Under the pieces are notes generated by a model, which saw only the letters and a program-made list of their open reading frames with translations, did no database searches and was not told the DNA's origin. A stretch of DNA of 64,000 bases from Eublepharis macularius (Eukaryota; Chordata; Lepidosauria; Squamata; Eublepharidae), in assembly GCF_028583425.1 (NCBI RefSeq), contig NC_072791.1:14341868-14405867 (forward strand). The letters are read 5' to 3'. This document shows positions 1 to 11,527 of this stretch, piece by piece. Every line of letters starts with the position of its first letter. Position 1 is the stretch's first letter. The position numbers were made by a program, and so were the translations under genes.

Positions 1-317
1 CAGGCTACCGTTGCAGTCCTTCACGAGGGAATGTGGCATGAGAAGAAAGGGTTAAACTCCTTCCCTCCACCTGCAGTCTCAATTCAAAAAGGACCCCTTG
101 CACTGCTGCTATTTGCTAAGCTAAAATAAAATGGGAAGCCCCAAACACAGTCCTTCCAGCTGTGGTCTATGGTTAGGGTAGAAAACCTGTTTTTTCCACC
201 CCACTGCTGCATGAAGCACTAGAGGGAGGAAATGAGGCAGGGAAACTGGAAGTGATGTCACAGGATGATGTAGGACAAGTAAGAACTCTACAGTGATGTC
301 AATGTGCCAGTCCCTGC

Positions 318-611
318 TAAACATGGGCACAAAGCCCAAAAAAACCGAACCATGAGGTTCGTGGTTCATGGATTTTCATGAACCAGGAACCACGAACTGG
401 CATGGAACTGGGGCAGTTATGAAGCAGTTCCTGGTTCGTGGGGTTTAAATACCCCTTTCTGGCCGCTTAGCAGCAGCAGGGAAAGGGACTTTTAACAGTT
501 TAAAGGGCCCTTTCCTGCCTTGCAAGCGACAGGTCCCTTTAAACTATCAGCCAGCAGGTAGCGGGGAGGATCCCCCCCCTTGCCGCCTGCCAGCTGATAG
601 TTTAAAGGGAC
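318..611. mobile_element. hAT-type MITE fragment, TAGAGATGGGC family
   Basis: The left end TAAACATGGGCAC resembles the TIR of the copies at 8077, 10535 and 44278. It is followed by the family's GAACCACGAAC-type palindromic motifs. An internal inverted repeat (GTCCCTTTAAACTATCAGC and its complement) spans about 531-611. No right TIR or duplication is found, because the element abuts a SINE at 612. Confidence 0.6.
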
Positions 612-1050
612 TTGTGTGGTGTAGTGGTTAGATCATCAGGCCAGGATCTAGGAAACTTGGAGTCAAATCTCCACTCAGCCCAGAAGTGCATGAGGTAACC
701 TTGGGCCAGTCAGTGTCTCAGCCTAACCTACCCCACAAGGTTGTTGAGAAGTCAAAATTTAGAAATGGAGAACCATGTATGCTTCCTTGAGTGCCTTGAA
801 GGAACAGCTCAGGTTGCCAGCCTCCAGGTGGCAGCTGGAGATCTCCTGGAATTTCAACTGATCTTCAGGCCACAGAAATAAGTTCTGGAGAAAATGGCTG
901 CCTTGGGGAGTGGATTCCATTATCCCCTGCTGAGGTCTCTCCTCCCTCCAAACCCCTTTCCAGGCTCCACCCCCCAAATCTCTAGGAGTTTCTGAACCTG
1001 GCGCTGGCAACTCCAGGAACAGCCGAATAAAAATATACTAAATAATGAAT
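612..1050 (+). mobile_element. tRNA-derived SINE (GTGTAGTGGTTAG head), split by a hAT element
   Basis: The head has a Pol III A box (GTGTAGTGGTTAG) and the usual body (TTGGGCCAGTCA, CAGCCTAACCTACC). The 3' tail continues to 808 and resumes at 1015 as GGAACAGCCGAATAAAAATA after the insertion at 809-1014. The interruption dates the hAT copy as younger. Confidence 0.75.
809..1014. mobile_element. hAT-type MITE (GGTTGCCAG family) with perfect 8-bp TSD
   Basis: The ends read TCAGGTTGCCAG and CTGGCAACTCCA. Both sides carry GGAACAGC (801-808 and 1015-1022), a perfect 8-bp target-site duplication. The body shares the CTGGAGATCTCCTGG and CTGATCTCCAG motifs of the other copies. It has no coding capacity. 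Confidence 0.85.
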
Positions 1051-1149
1051 AATTGTTGTTTATTTTAAAACATTTGAAAATGTTTCCTTAATTCCATACA
1101 GTTTACTGCTATTTTAAATAGCACTATGTAAAGAGATTGTGGTCTGTCT

Positions 1150-1262
1150 ACCTATTCTTACCCTGCCCTTCCTTCAAGGAGAGGGTTCCCCCCCCCTTTT
1201 GACTGCATAACAACTCTGTGAGGAAGTTTAGGCTGAGAGAGTAATTGGCCCCAGGTTGCTTC
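1150..1262 (-). mobile_element. SINE body fragment
   Basis: Antisense SINE body motifs (CTCTGTGAGGAAGTTTAGGC, GAGAGAGTAATTGGCCC) are present without head or tail. Confidence 0.4.
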
Positions 1263-1299
1263 TTGGATCTCAGCAGGGGTCTTCCGGAGCCCACTCTAA

Positions 1300-2060
1300 C
1301 CTTTGTGTCACCACCAACATTAATTATTTTACATTTTGCCTCAAGTTAACTACAGATTACTATGGATTCAAAGTCTCAGGTGGCCTTGCTGGATTTCACC
1401 TCACTCAAAGCCTATCCTTGGATGAGCTGGGAGCCATCAATATCTTTGCGTAGAGACTTAGCTGTTAGAAACGACAAACAAGGAGAGTGTTTTGCTAAGC
1501 CGATTTCTACCGGTGCAAAGAAGACGAGTCCATCCCGTCGAGATTATTTCTGTACTTGTGATTAAATCTAACGGAACTCAGGCCTCCACCATTGATTTAT
1601 TTCTGTGCATGGTTTGCAGAAAAGACTTGCTTGAATAAAGGAAGTAGTTATCCCAGTTGGGTGGACTATCCCATTTCGTTTCAGCAGAGCGCTCTCCATG
1701 GCCTCATACAGGATTCAAAGGGACAAAGGGAAAAGGAACAGAAACAAAGAGGCTGGTAGGCAGGGGGAAGAGACTAAGGGCACGGCACAGTAAATGGGGA
1801 AAAGGTCAGAGACTCCAGAGTAAAAGAATCGATTGGTAGTGGCTGGCCTTTAATAAATTTAAGTGGGACAGCATCATTAAAAGAGACATTTTGAAATGGT
1901 TCACGTTGACCCTGAGGAACAGTTCTCCCGCTATCTATCATTCATGACTGGAGACAACAGACGGTGGTGTGGCCCCTACTATAAAGGCAGCCGGGCCGGA
2001 AGCAGCATCTACAGATGCTGCTGACACAGTTTTCATTTCCACTGTGTCTTTCCTCCCTCC
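1300..2060. other. No recognised feature
   Basis: Unique-looking intergenic sequence. Short open frames here lack start context, family motifs and splice support. Confidence 0.5.
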
Positions 2061-2784
2061 TTTTCATAGGTAGTTAGGATTGCCGGGTCACCAGCATTCC
2101 TATGCCACTTCTGGGTACCATAGAATTTCCAGTGATTTCTAGAGCTACCTTTTGTCACTTCCAGGTTGTACCCAGAATGACAGAGTGACTTCCGCAATGC
2201 CACTGACATCGCATGCACACCCCTTTGCCCACAACCCCAACCTTCCCGTTGGTTGCCAGGCTCAGCCTGGAAACCGTATGCAGATTTTATAATCATGTGC
2301 ACCAGGAGTCTACCAACCATGCTTACTGGTAGCACGGCCAAGGGATTCTGGGGTCTTTTTTGGAAAGGAGCAGAGAAGCTTCCTCAGAAGCTGTTGGCAC
2401 TGATGTTCCTGCCTCTTCTCTCTTGCCAGGGTCTTGTTTCATCAATCTACTTTTTCGGCATGTTTCCTTGCATTATAACAAATACCTTGGGGAACACTGA
2501 ACGATCACGATGCTACGCTGAAAGATTACAATATGCGACTTCCATGATGAAGAAGATTCATGAAACAGGAGTCAAGCCAGGAATCTGTTGCAATTTCATT
2601 CCACCTGTGGGGAGTGTACATGGTGGAGTGCTGCCCAGAGGATGGTGATTCTTCCATCACTTTAACATATACCTGTGAAAGGAGAATACATTAACAAAGG
2701 GATTACAAACATTTATTCACACTCACCTTAATCATAATTGTAACCGTAACCGTAACTGTAATCACATAATCACAATCACAATCA

Positions 2785-3029
2785 TAACAACGTTCGATTT
2801 ATATACCACCCTTCAGGATGACTTAACACCCACTCAGAGTGGTTTACAAAGTATGTTATTATTATCCCCACAACAAAATCACCCTGTGAGGTGGGTGGGG
2901 CTGAGAGAGCTCCGAGAAGCTGTGACTGACACAGGGTCACCCAATTGGCTTCAAGTGGAGGAGTGGGGAATCAAACCTGGTTTTCCAGATTAGAGTCCTG
3001 CACCCTTAACCATTACACCAAACAGTCCT
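2785..3029 (-). mobile_element. tRNA-derived SINE, CTGAGTGG/AAGGGCGG family
   Basis: Antisense copy. The left end ATTTATATACCACCCTTCAG is the 3' tail and the right end GGTTTTCCAGATTAGAGTCC leads into the tRNA-like head. A TAACCG/ATCACA-rich tail lies to its left (2739-2790). The same family recurs at 5180, 7750, 25772, 43750, 49047 and 52658. Confidence 0.8.
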
Positions 3030-3529
3030 GCTACCAGCCAGGACTAAAGTACTTTTACTTATGAGAATCACATGGGAATCACCTATACGACCTGTCCAGA
3101 GCATTTGAAGATGACGTCAGGTGCAATATTTATTTGACATAGGATTTCTATCATTGGACTCCACCATAGATTGGCTATTGGATGTACTTGCAGATGGATT
3201 CTAGCACAATCATTTCATGAATGAATGTATAGATTATTGTGATATTTATTAACTGTCTATCGGAGGCATTTATATAGATTTTAGGATTTGGATGTGGTGT
3301 GCTGTTTATAAAAGAGATTTGGATATTACATTGAAAAAGTATTATTAAATATAGTGTTTACTGTATTCACACTATACTATAGTGTGAGCCTGTCTGACGG
3401 GGAGGGCGGTCTAGAAATGTGATTAAATAAATAAATATTGGAGGACATTGCACTTTAAGATTCATAAAACGTGGTTCATTTGAATGCTAAGTGACTTATT
3501 GTAGTACACAGGAGACGATCAATCTTTTG

Positions 3530-3890
3530 CTTTGCAGTTATTTACCCATGTGCCTTTGTTGGGTCCCAGTGGTTTTGGTTGGCAGCAACTCAATTACCGG
3601 GCTCAATTCATGAATTTGTCATCACATACAAAGTGCTTCACAGCTTTGGTCCTTTATAACTGTGGGAACATCTCTGCCCTATGCTCCAACATGGCAGCTT
3701 CTCTCTCGTCTGAACAGAGGTACCGCTCTGCAAATGGGGCAAGATCAATCCATCCCCTGCACATTCTTTCTCTGTTGGGGCCCCCACCTTACGGGACTGC
3801 CTGCCTGAAGAAATCAGGAAGGCGCCCACTCTCCTAGTTTTCTGCAAATTACGCAAACCTGAATGATTCAAGGGGGCTTTTCTACACAGG
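3530..3890 (+). mobile_element. L2-clade LINE fragment (3' end of ORF2)
   Basis: A plus-strand frame reads LRDCLPEEIRKAPTLLVFCK, followed by residues like FKGAF. This is the usual C-terminus of L2-type ORF2 (LWNxLPxEIRxxPTLxxF). Stops and frameshifts are present. The same motif recurs at 41376-41985. Confidence 0.65.
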
Positions 3891-4000
3891 TAATAACACT
3901 GGACTGTAACAAAATGGTTCAGAAAGATACTTGGGTAAAAGACTGTGGTCTATACTTCTGTGTGTAGTTCGTACTTCCTGTTGCTGTAAGTTAAAAAAAA

Positions 4001-4275
4001 ATGAAATCCTGCCCTCAAGTCATAGCTGACTTATGGCAGCCCCCTGGTGGGGTTTTCATGGCAAAAGACTAACATACGCAGGCATGGTTTGGGTATTCGT
4101 TGGAGGTCTCCCATCCAATTAATAATCAAGGCTGACCCTGCTTAGTTTCTGAGATTGATGAGATCAGGCGCTCCTGATCTGTTAATTATAGGATATTTTG
4201 GAGATCTTTCATTCATAGGGTTGCAATAGGTCAGAGGCAACTTGATGGCACATCACACACACACACACACATGTG
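4001..4275 (-). mobile_element. 5S rRNA-derived SINE with CA-repeat end
   Basis: Positions about 4105-4175 read GGTCTCCCATCCAAT and CTGACCCTGCTTAG, then GAGATCAGGCG. This is the reverse complement of the 5S rRNA internal promoter region. The flanks carry this SINE family's body (GGGGTTTTCATGGCAA; AGGCAACTTGATGGCAC). A (CA)n tract follows at 4252-4271. Confidence 0.75.
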
Positions 4276-4279
4276 CATC

Positions 4280-5170
4280 AGTCACATGATGGGGTAAACG
4301 GTGCAAAGGAAGCAAAGGAACGGGAAATGGCCATAAATTGCCATGCACCAATCCTGGAATGAACGTCACCAATTCTTCTAGCTAAATTGGGATTCAGGAT
4401 AAGCAAAGAGAAAAAGGAATGAATAACAAATGAAGGAATAAAGGAATGAAACAGGGAATCCCTTCATTCCTAATGAAAGACAACTGTTGCTCCGCAAAAA
4501 TCATCCACCATTCTGCTCTACATGTGACTTTGATTACCAGTAGCAATTCTGAGAGGCAAGTGGCAGTCCTTTAGCTCAGTCACGAGGACACTACACAACT
4601 ATCTGGTTATGGAATGACATCAGTTTCAACTGGGAATTGGACAATCCAATTTTGCTTCCCCCTTGCACTGACGGCTGTTTTACGTACGTTTCTACAAGTT
4701 GAACGAAACGGGAAAGTGGTTGCCAGAACGATGCTGGAGTCTTATCATTTTCCAGACGTGTGGTACATGCAGTTACTTAGCCCAAGGGGTTTCTGGAAGT
4801 TTTAATGAGGCAGAGTGTAAATTGCTATTCCTAGGAATAAAGCTGAGCAAGTTAGCAGCGGATGATATGAAACAAAATCTATCCCTGTTCATGTAGGAAG
4901 ACACCACTCAGCGTTGATGTTCGTGCAGTGGAATAGCAAGAAATTTGGAGTCCCCGACTCCCCACCCCCGGACCAGAATTTATGGGGTCCCAAGTTGGTT
5001 GAGCAATATATAGGCATGTTTATCTATGGCTGGGCTTGTTACCCTGAGACTCTGGGGGATCACATGTATGCAGTCATTTATACATGTACCCCAACTCTGA
5101 GCCTCTTGGGACCTGAGCCTTTGTCTACACAGATTGCAGATTGATGCAGCATTTTCCCATAAAAGCGACC
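4280..5170. other. No recognised feature
   Basis: Unique-looking intergenic DNA. Overlapping short frames at 4614-4896 and 4914-5144 show no family motif. Confidence 0.5.
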
Positions 5171-5179
5171 CCATCTGAA

Positions 5180-5412
5180 AGCCAGTTTGGTATAGTGGTT
5201 AAGAGAGGCAGGACTTTAATCTAGTGTACCAAGTTTGATTCCCCACTGTTCCACTTGAAGCCAGCTGGGTGACCTTGGGTCAGTCACAGCTTCTCGGAGC
5301 TCTCTCAGCCCCACCCACCGCACAAAGTTGTTGTGGGGATAATAATGACATATTTTGTAAACCACTCTGAGTGGTTGTTAAGTTGTCCTGAAGGGCGGCA
5401 TACAAATCATTT
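5180..5412 (+). mobile_element. tRNA-derived SINE, CTGAGTGG/AAGGGCGG family
   Basis: Sense copy with A box (GGTATAGTGGTTAAGAG), B box (GTTTGATTCCCC), body GTGACCTTGGGTCAGTCAC and tail GTTGTCCTGAAGGGCGGC. The ends are close to the consensus inferred from the seven copies in the window. Confidence 0.82.
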
Positions 5413-5424
5413 TTTTTTCCAAAA

Positions 5425-5605
5425 TAGAATTTAACTGTAGCATAAGCTTTCAAGAACCACAGTTCTCTTCATCAGATGCAGGACTTTTGAGAGCTGTGGC
5501 TCTTGAAAGCTTATGCTACAGTAAGTCTTAAAGGTGCTGCTGGACTCTTTTCTATTTTGCTACTACAGACTGACACGGCTAACTCCTCTGGATCTATTAT
5601 TTTTC
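5425..5605. mobile_element. Palindromic terminal piece of a Penelope-like element
   Basis: An inverted repeat pairs TGTAGCATAAGCTTTCAAGA with its complement about 70 bp downstream. It is followed by AAAGGTGCTGCTGGACTC and CAGACTGACACGGCTAAC. This module recurs at 10000, 14370, 34265 and 56895. It is inferred to be a terminal repeat of a Penelope-like element. Confidence 0.5.
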
Positions 5606-5968
5606 AGTGCCCCCCTCTCCTAGTTCCCCAGGAGGAAATAGTAGTTTTGACAACCAGACAATATGGAATCACATCCCAGCTCAGCAGCTTCCTCTCCACA
5701 AATCCACTCTCTCCAGGGACTGTCCCAAAATCTCCAGGAAGTTCCAAGCTGAACCTAAGAGTGCAGCTCTCAGAAACCTGCAAAAATCCTTTCTCATAGA
5801 CAGAGTAGGGACAATCCAGGGCGAGACAGGGAAGGCGAGAGCACTGAAGGAATGGTACATTGCGCTAAGAGGAACTTCACCACCTTGATTGTTTTAATTG
5901 TCCCTTTTCCAGCTCTGTGATATCTTTTGGAGTCTGGGGGTGACCAATGGAATTGTGGGGCTTCTGAG

Positions 5969-6266
5969 TAGGGTTGCCAGATCCCCTTAACCTCCCAGTT
6001 GGAGGCCAGGCCCCCTTAACCTTTGAGACCTCCTCGTGTATATTCTGTGTGCGCACTCACTTCCGGCAGGCTCGATGACATCACTTCTGGAAGTGACATC
6101 ATCGAACCCGTGGGGAACATGCCCACTGTACTTTGGCTCGGAGGTTTCTTGCCTCCCGGGATCAATTTCCAGGGCCCTTTCCCCCACTGACCAGTTGAGT
6201 GGCAGTGAGGGGCAGAGGCTAGGAGTGGGGGATTCCCCGCCCCTACCGAGGGGCCTGGCTGCCCTA
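5969..6266. mobile_element. hAT-type MITE (TAGGGTTGCCAG family)
   Basis: The ends are TAGGGTTGCCAG and CTGGCTGCCCTA. Flanks CTTCTGAG (5961-5968) and TTTCTGAG (6267-6274) match at 7 of 8 bases. The interior has the GATGACATCACTTC palindromic motif of this subfamily. Confidence 0.8.
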
Positions 6267-6339
6267 TTTCTGAGGGACCCACACGCCAGAAGTAGCTATT
6301 TCTAGCCTTAATTCGAACTGAGGATGAGTATTGAGCTAT

Positions 6340-7540
6340 TTAAAATAATGTGAAAGGCACTTTCTTTCTAAACCCTATTTGTGACTGCCAATCCTGAGAG
6401 AAGTATCTGGCCCCTGAGCCCTTAACGAGATTTCAACCAGGCCTAACTAACCTAGATTACTGTCACCTCAGAACTATTTTTAGCATCTCCCCAAACCTCT
6501 TTAGCTCTTGCTGTAAAATAAACCCAACGTTCAATTGTGTATAAAGGACGCCGCTTCAAAGATGCCACGGGTATGAAATGTCAGCATTAGCATTTTCGGC
6601 ATCTTGAGAGCGGCTCTGATTTTTAAACAAGACCGAGTTCATTTCAGCTTAGTTACAAAATGAATCATTAAAAAAAAGGAAAAAAACATTCCAACTTCCT
6701 ATTAGAGAGACCTTTCCTTTCAAGCAGAAGTCAGTGTCATGCTTATTGTTCTTTGAACAAAAGTTTTAATAGCGTTGGGAAGATGGGAGAAAATATTCTA
6801 AAAAATGAATTCATTTTGAAAATGTTAAATATACTGCCTCACCTGGACTCGTTTCTCCCCATTCTCCTCCTCCTTACATAAAGCTGTTCAGATTTCAACA
6901 CTGGAAGCTGGAAAAAAAATGGCCCTCAGAAGTGGTTGCCATGGTTATGGAGTCCCCTAAGAAATCATGCGCTCCTGCATCTGCCCAGGGAAACATTTAT
7001 GGCATAATAGAAAAGGAAACTTTCTTCCATTCACCAGAAACCCTTTTTCAGGCATTATTGTGATGACAATTTGAACTATCACCCCACAAACAAAAAGATG
7101 CATTTGTACATTTCCTGGTTAAGCCGAGTTTTAAAGGCCCGGCTACATGATGTTTTCACATCCAGGACTATGTATGGTGGTAAAGAGCAAGCAGAAGGAA
7201 TGAGTTTGCTAAATCTTTTCCTCCAGGGTTGTTTTTCAGCTCAAGATCACCCTCCTCAATCTATGTTGTTCCCTACCAGGGGAAAGATAGTTTGGGGCCC
7301 TTTGTCCTTCCCACCTGTGAGTGAAAAGACAAGTTTTGGCGGGTGATTTCAGCTGAAAATTATCAGAAAGGAAAGGGTTAAGCCATCTCTTGCTCTCTAC
7401 AACACTAGCAAACTATGCAGGTGGAGTTTAACTTTTTTTTAAAAGAAAGGATAGAAAAAAGAACCACATATAAAAGGTAATTGAAGCCACACAATTTTTA
7501 AAAACAAATAATAATAGTGTGCTTAAATGCTGCTCTTCCA
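6340..7540. other. Single-copy stretch; candidate conserved non-coding sequence at its 5' part
   Basis: No repeat family is recognised. Positions 6340-6690 are AT-rich and low in CpG, with homeobox-type ATTA cores. There is no convincing gene. A short frame at 7071-7346 lacks any motif. Confidence 0.35.
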
Positions 7541-7725
7541 GACCGATTAGTGCCCAACTCATAGCGGTGAACAAAGTCAGGTTATCCCCACAATACAGCT
7601 GGGGAGCTGGGGCTGAGAGGAGTGGCTTACCCAAGACCACCCGCTGAGCTCGTAGCAGTAGTGGGATTCGAACTTACTACTGACTTGCAGTTCAACCACT
7701 TAAGCACTATGCTACAGCAGCTTTG
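7540..7725 (-). mobile_element. SINE copy (monomer of the 30-kb tandem array)
   Basis: It contains CTCTTCCAGACCGATTAGTG, GGGGAGCTGGGGCTGAGAGG and TTAAGCACTATGCT in the order seen in each unit of 30081-30797. It therefore shows the unamplified form of that repeat. Confidence 0.65.
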
Positions 7726-7749
7726 ATACTTGAATAATAATAATAACAT

Positions 7750-7965
7750 AATAATAACATTTGATTTATATACTGTCCTTCAGGACAACTTAATGCCCAC
7801 TCAGAGCGGTTTACAAAGTATGCCATTATTATCCTCACAACAAAACACCCTGTGAGGTGGGTGGGGCTGAGAGAGCTCCAGAGAACTGTGACTAGCCCAA
7901 CATCACCCAGCTGGCTCCAGATTAGAGTCCCGCGCTCTTAACCACTACTCCATACTGGTTCTCAC
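7750..7965 (-). mobile_element. tRNA-derived SINE, CTGAGTGG/AAGGGCGG family
   Basis: Antisense copy running from the TTGATTTATATACTG tail to CCATACTGGTTC. It has a deletion in the B-box region. Confidence 0.78.
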
Positions 7966-8024
7966 TGCTACTCAATATGTAATTCCATTCACATGGAAAA
8001 CTAGTATGTCAAGACAGAGTGAAA

Positions 8025-9165
8025 AACAGTATCTATAGTGGTTAGAGTGCCACCCTGGGAGATCTGGGCTCATATCTAGAGATGGGCATGAAATGTGAAA
8101 AAAACAAAAAGAGCGTTTTGTGTTTCGTCGCATTCCATGAATCTCGAATCACATACTTTCATGAAATTGTCCCATTTCATGAAATGATTCATTAGTTTCA
8201 TGATTCGTCACAACCCAGGGCACTTCAATGACCCCCTTCATACCCAGAGATGCCAAACTCTCAGGGAGACTTCAGCAGGCTCTCCTCCACCCACCCTCAC
8301 CTAACAAGCCAGTAAGAACAAATTAAATAAGAATATAAACAAATAAAATTAAAGGGGAAAAAAGGTAGGCTTCAGTCAAACTAGGCCCCAGAGCCAGGCA
8401 ATGCCCTGAGACTGGGGTTGGGTGGGGTGGAGGAAAGAAGGCACCCTTACCCAACGACCTTCTCAGCAAGGCCAAGAACTGAAATAAGAAAGAGGCTTTT
8501 CAGTCTTTTTTAAAGCAGCAGCAAATCCAGACCAAACCTCCCAATTACACTTTCTCACTCCAAATCCCAGCAACAGGTCCTCCCTCTCCCTCCGGCTACT
8601 GGAACTGAAAAGCATGAGGCAGAGAGCTGTGCCTTGAAATGCTCACATAGAGCAGAACAGGAGGTCTCTGGTTGGCAGACAGACCTGCCTAACAGGGTTT
8701 GGAGGGATGAGATTGGTGTTCCCATGGCTACAGAAGGCCCATCTCCTCAGTTGCCTAGGGGATGAATCTCCCTGCTCCTTGCTGTTTAGGGCAGAATGGA
8801 AGCTCTCCAGTTGGCAGGGAGAGCTGCCTATCAAGGTTATGTGGGCTAAGATTGGGGTTTCCAATGGCAACAAAAGGTCTGCAGACATTCTGGGCCTATG
8901 TTGCCTAGGGAATCAATGGATTGGCACCAGCCTGTCTGGCATCACAAATCATTCATGAATCGAATGAATTGGCCCCCAAAGTCATGAATTTTGTGAAAAC
9001 TGTGGCCCCACGAAACACATTTCATGAAACACAAATCAACCCAATTTGTCACAAAATTTGGTTCCTATTTCAATTTGTGCCCATGTCTGCTCATATCACC
9101 AGTGACATGAATCTTGCTGGGCACTCTTGGGTCAATCACTCACCCTCAGCCTATTCTAGAATTAC
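8025..9165 (+). mobile_element. tRNA-derived SINE split by a hAT element
   Basis: The head (TATAGTGGTTAGAGTG and GGGAGATCTGGGCTC) ends at 8076. The body resumes at 9098 (CTTGCTGGGCACTC, then TCAGCCTATTC). The gap is exactly the hAT copy 8077-9089. Confidence 0.72.
8077..9089. mobile_element. hAT-type element, TAGAGATGGGC family, 1,013 bp, perfect TSD
   Basis: The ends are TAGAGATGGGCATG and TTGTGCCCATGTCTG. CTCATATC occurs at 8069-8076 and 9090-9097, a perfect 8-bp duplication. Both termini carry ATTCATGAA-type palindromic motifs. The centre holds two diverged copies of a roughly 130-bp module (about 8660-8775 and 8800-8910). There is no transposase frame. Confidence 0.88.
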
Positions 9166-9169
9166 ATAG

Positions 9170-9690
9170 ATTTAGCTACATCTCATGCCCTTGACATGCT
9201 AGTTTTTTAAGTGCGGGGGTGGTGGTGGATAGGTACAAATACTCCAACCTGTAGCATGAAATGGCACAATCTAAGTGCTGGTTCACCATTCAGGTGAGAA
9301 AACTCAATTTCGCTATTCAACAACTATAATGTTCAGCTTTTCTCAGAAGGTTTCATCGCACTCGAACGAGCTTGCAGGTAGGAATGCTGTGAATTTTACA
9401 TCAAATGTGTTTGACAGTCAATGTTCAAATGCCATGATGATTTTTAAAAAGAAGCTGGGAGTTCAGAGAACATGGCAGTAGATCATTATAACATTTGTTC
9501 ATAGAACACACCAATCATTACAATTTAAAGAAAAACCTCAAAAAGCCCTGCAGGGGCATGACGGGGGAAAAATTGGGGGCAAATGGCGACTCTCTTCATT
9601 GATGCATCTATGGATAGTTACATCAGTCCTAAATTATATAAATAATAAAAATAATTTTAAAAAATATTACCCTTTGATATTCATGTAAAT
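9170..9690. other. No recognised feature
   Basis: Unique-looking sequence with a short AT-rich run near 9635-9665. Confidence 0.45.
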
Positions 9691-9694
9691 GTGA

Positions 9695-9945
9695 GTGTAA
9701 AATGCTGTTGAGTCATTGCTGACTTCTGGCAACCCCATTGGGTGTTCAAGGCAAGACATGACCAGAGATAATTTGTCACTGCCTGCCTCGGTATAGTGAA
9801 TCTAGCAACCCTGGGCTTCCTTGGTGGTCTCTTGTGCAAGCCCCCATCTAGGTCTGCCCCTGCTTAGCTTCCGAGTTCTGATGAGATTGCACTAGCCTGA
9901 GCCACTCAAGTCAGGGCATTCCTCGGAGTAGCCATTAATCAATGG
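9695..9945 (-). mobile_element. 5S rRNA-derived SINE
   Basis: It contains TGGTCTCTTGTGCAAG, CTGCCCCTGCTTAGCTTCCG and GATGAGATTGCACTAG, the reverse complement of the 5S rRNA promoter region. It is preceded by the family's GACTTCTGGCAACCCC body. Confidence 0.75.
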
Positions 9946-9999
9946 CTTGGTTCTGTTCGGTTCTATATAGGTTAGCGGGGGGTTGATGTAAACTTGTTT

Positions 10000-10130
10000 G
10001 ATGGGACAGCAGGATTTTCAACCAGTGGAACCTTATAGACCAACAAAAATTTCAGAGTGTAAGCTTTTGAGAGTCAGCTCTCTTTGGACTAAAATCATGC
10101 TATTCTACTGCAGACCAACATGGTTACCTA
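10000..10130. mobile_element. Penelope-type terminal module
   Basis: CAGTGGAACCTTATAGACC and TAAGCTTTTGAGAGTCAGCT match the modules at 5425 and 14370. It is a partial copy. Confidence 0.45.
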
Positions 10131-10534
10131 TTTAATTGTTTGGTAGGTGTTCAGATTATCAGCTGCTGGAATATCTGATGGCATCAGAGACTGGAATGGG
10201 AGAACTCCTTCCCCTATCATTGAGTTTCACATCTGAGCATAATTTGAACCCAGATCCACTGCAGTTCAAAGGTATTTTTGGACGTTTTTGGTAAACAGTG
10301 TCCATCCTGCATGCCCTTAGTTTCAATTTTGTGCCCAAATGTGTCTGAAAGGTTCTTTGTTTTGTACTCATCTACTCAGTTGCAGCAAATTCTGCCTTCT
10401 CTGTTCCACAAAGAGGCAACGACGTGCTTGCAGCCTCATCATCTGTTTACTTAAGAGTAGGTCAGTGGATGTTGATTCTTCTAGGTTGTATGCTCCAGCT
10501 TTGATTGATTTCATCTTGAGTGAAAGCTAGGGTG

Positions 10535-10950
10535 TAGAGATAGGCAGGAACCAAAATACGAACCAAAATTCATGATGAACCAGGCCAGTTCGTGGTTCAT
10601 GAACCAGTGGTTAGTCAGATCCCATTTCTGATGAACCACCATGAACTTTAGGCTGGTTCATTTGGTTCATTTTTTGGTTTGTCACTGCAGACAGCCTGGT
10701 GCTGATCAATCAGTTTCCTAGGGAACAGGGGATGGACTTCCTGCAGACCTACTGCTGACCTGGAAGTGACCTTTTGCTGGCCCAGAAGTAACAATTTTCT
10801 GACCTGGATGTGATGTTTTCATGAACCAAACAAACCAGTTCGCGAACCATGGGCAGGTTCGTGAAAGTTCATGGTTCGTGGTTCGTGAAATTTGATGAAC
10901 CACGAACCACATGGTTCTTCCCCCCCCCCCCCGGTTTGTGCCCATCTCTA
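10535..10950. mobile_element. hAT-type MITE, TAGAGATGGGC family
   Basis: The ends are TAGAGATAGGCAGGAACC and GGTTTGTGCCCATCTCTA. Flanks CTAGGGTG (10527-10534) and CTAGGATG (10951-10958) match 7 of 8. The interior is dense in complementary GGTTCATG/CATGAACC motifs. A C-run of about 14 lies at 10919-10932. Confidence 0.85.
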
Positions 10951-10997
10951 CTAGGATGTATTTCAAGGTTAATGTATGAGAATCCCCGAAGTGAAAC

Positions 10998-11194
10998 AAT
11001 GGCCGTTTCCACATGGCTTACCTTCCCTCGGAACAACCCAGGGCATTGTGCAAAAATGCAGAAGATTGCGTTTTCTCACGTGAGATTTGCGCTATGTTGT
11101 GCAAATCTCATGTGAAAAAATGCGATCTTCCACATTTTTTGCGTGATATTCCAGGTCGTTCCAAGGGAAGGTAAGCTGTGTGGAAATGGCCAAT
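10998..11194. mobile_element. Hairpin MITE with about 40-bp TIRs
   Basis: The left arm (ATGGCCGTTTCCACATGGCT, then TACCTTCCCTCGGAACAACC) pairs with the right arm (GGTCGTTCCAAGGGAAGGTA, then AGCTGTGTGGAAATGGCC). The centre is also self-complementary around GCAAATCTCA. Superfamily unknown. Confidence 0.72.
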
Positions 11195-11527
11195 GTCATC
11201 TTTGTTCATTCTGAAAGAAGACTTAATGGTCCCACGCCTTTTGAGAGGCAATGAAACAGGAGTGCACAGAGGCTTAATTGGCAGAGGGGCTTCCCAGATA
11301 CAAGTATGTAAAAATTAAAAGAGACAGCCCCAAATGCCCGGGAGAATGCTGAGCATACTTGTTGCTGCCCCGAAACATGGAATGTTCAGAGTAGCGTCAG
11401 GTCAGTTGAAGGAAAATAACAGACTAAAAAGAAGTGCTGAAGAATATCAGAGGAGGAAGAGAGGAAGAGGGAACATTGCCAAAACCATGCAGAACTGGGG
11501 ATGGGTGGGAGAGGGACAGAACTAAGG

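Noticed and set aside
2253..2648. 131-codon frame with a hydrophobic stretch
   Set aside because: No family motif. The 3' part resembles Penelope-type repeat sequence, and the frame has no exon boundaries supported by conservation visible here.
4105..4180. Possible 5S rRNA gene or pseudogene
   Set aside because: Only part of the 5S sequence is present, joined to a SINE body that recurs at three other places.
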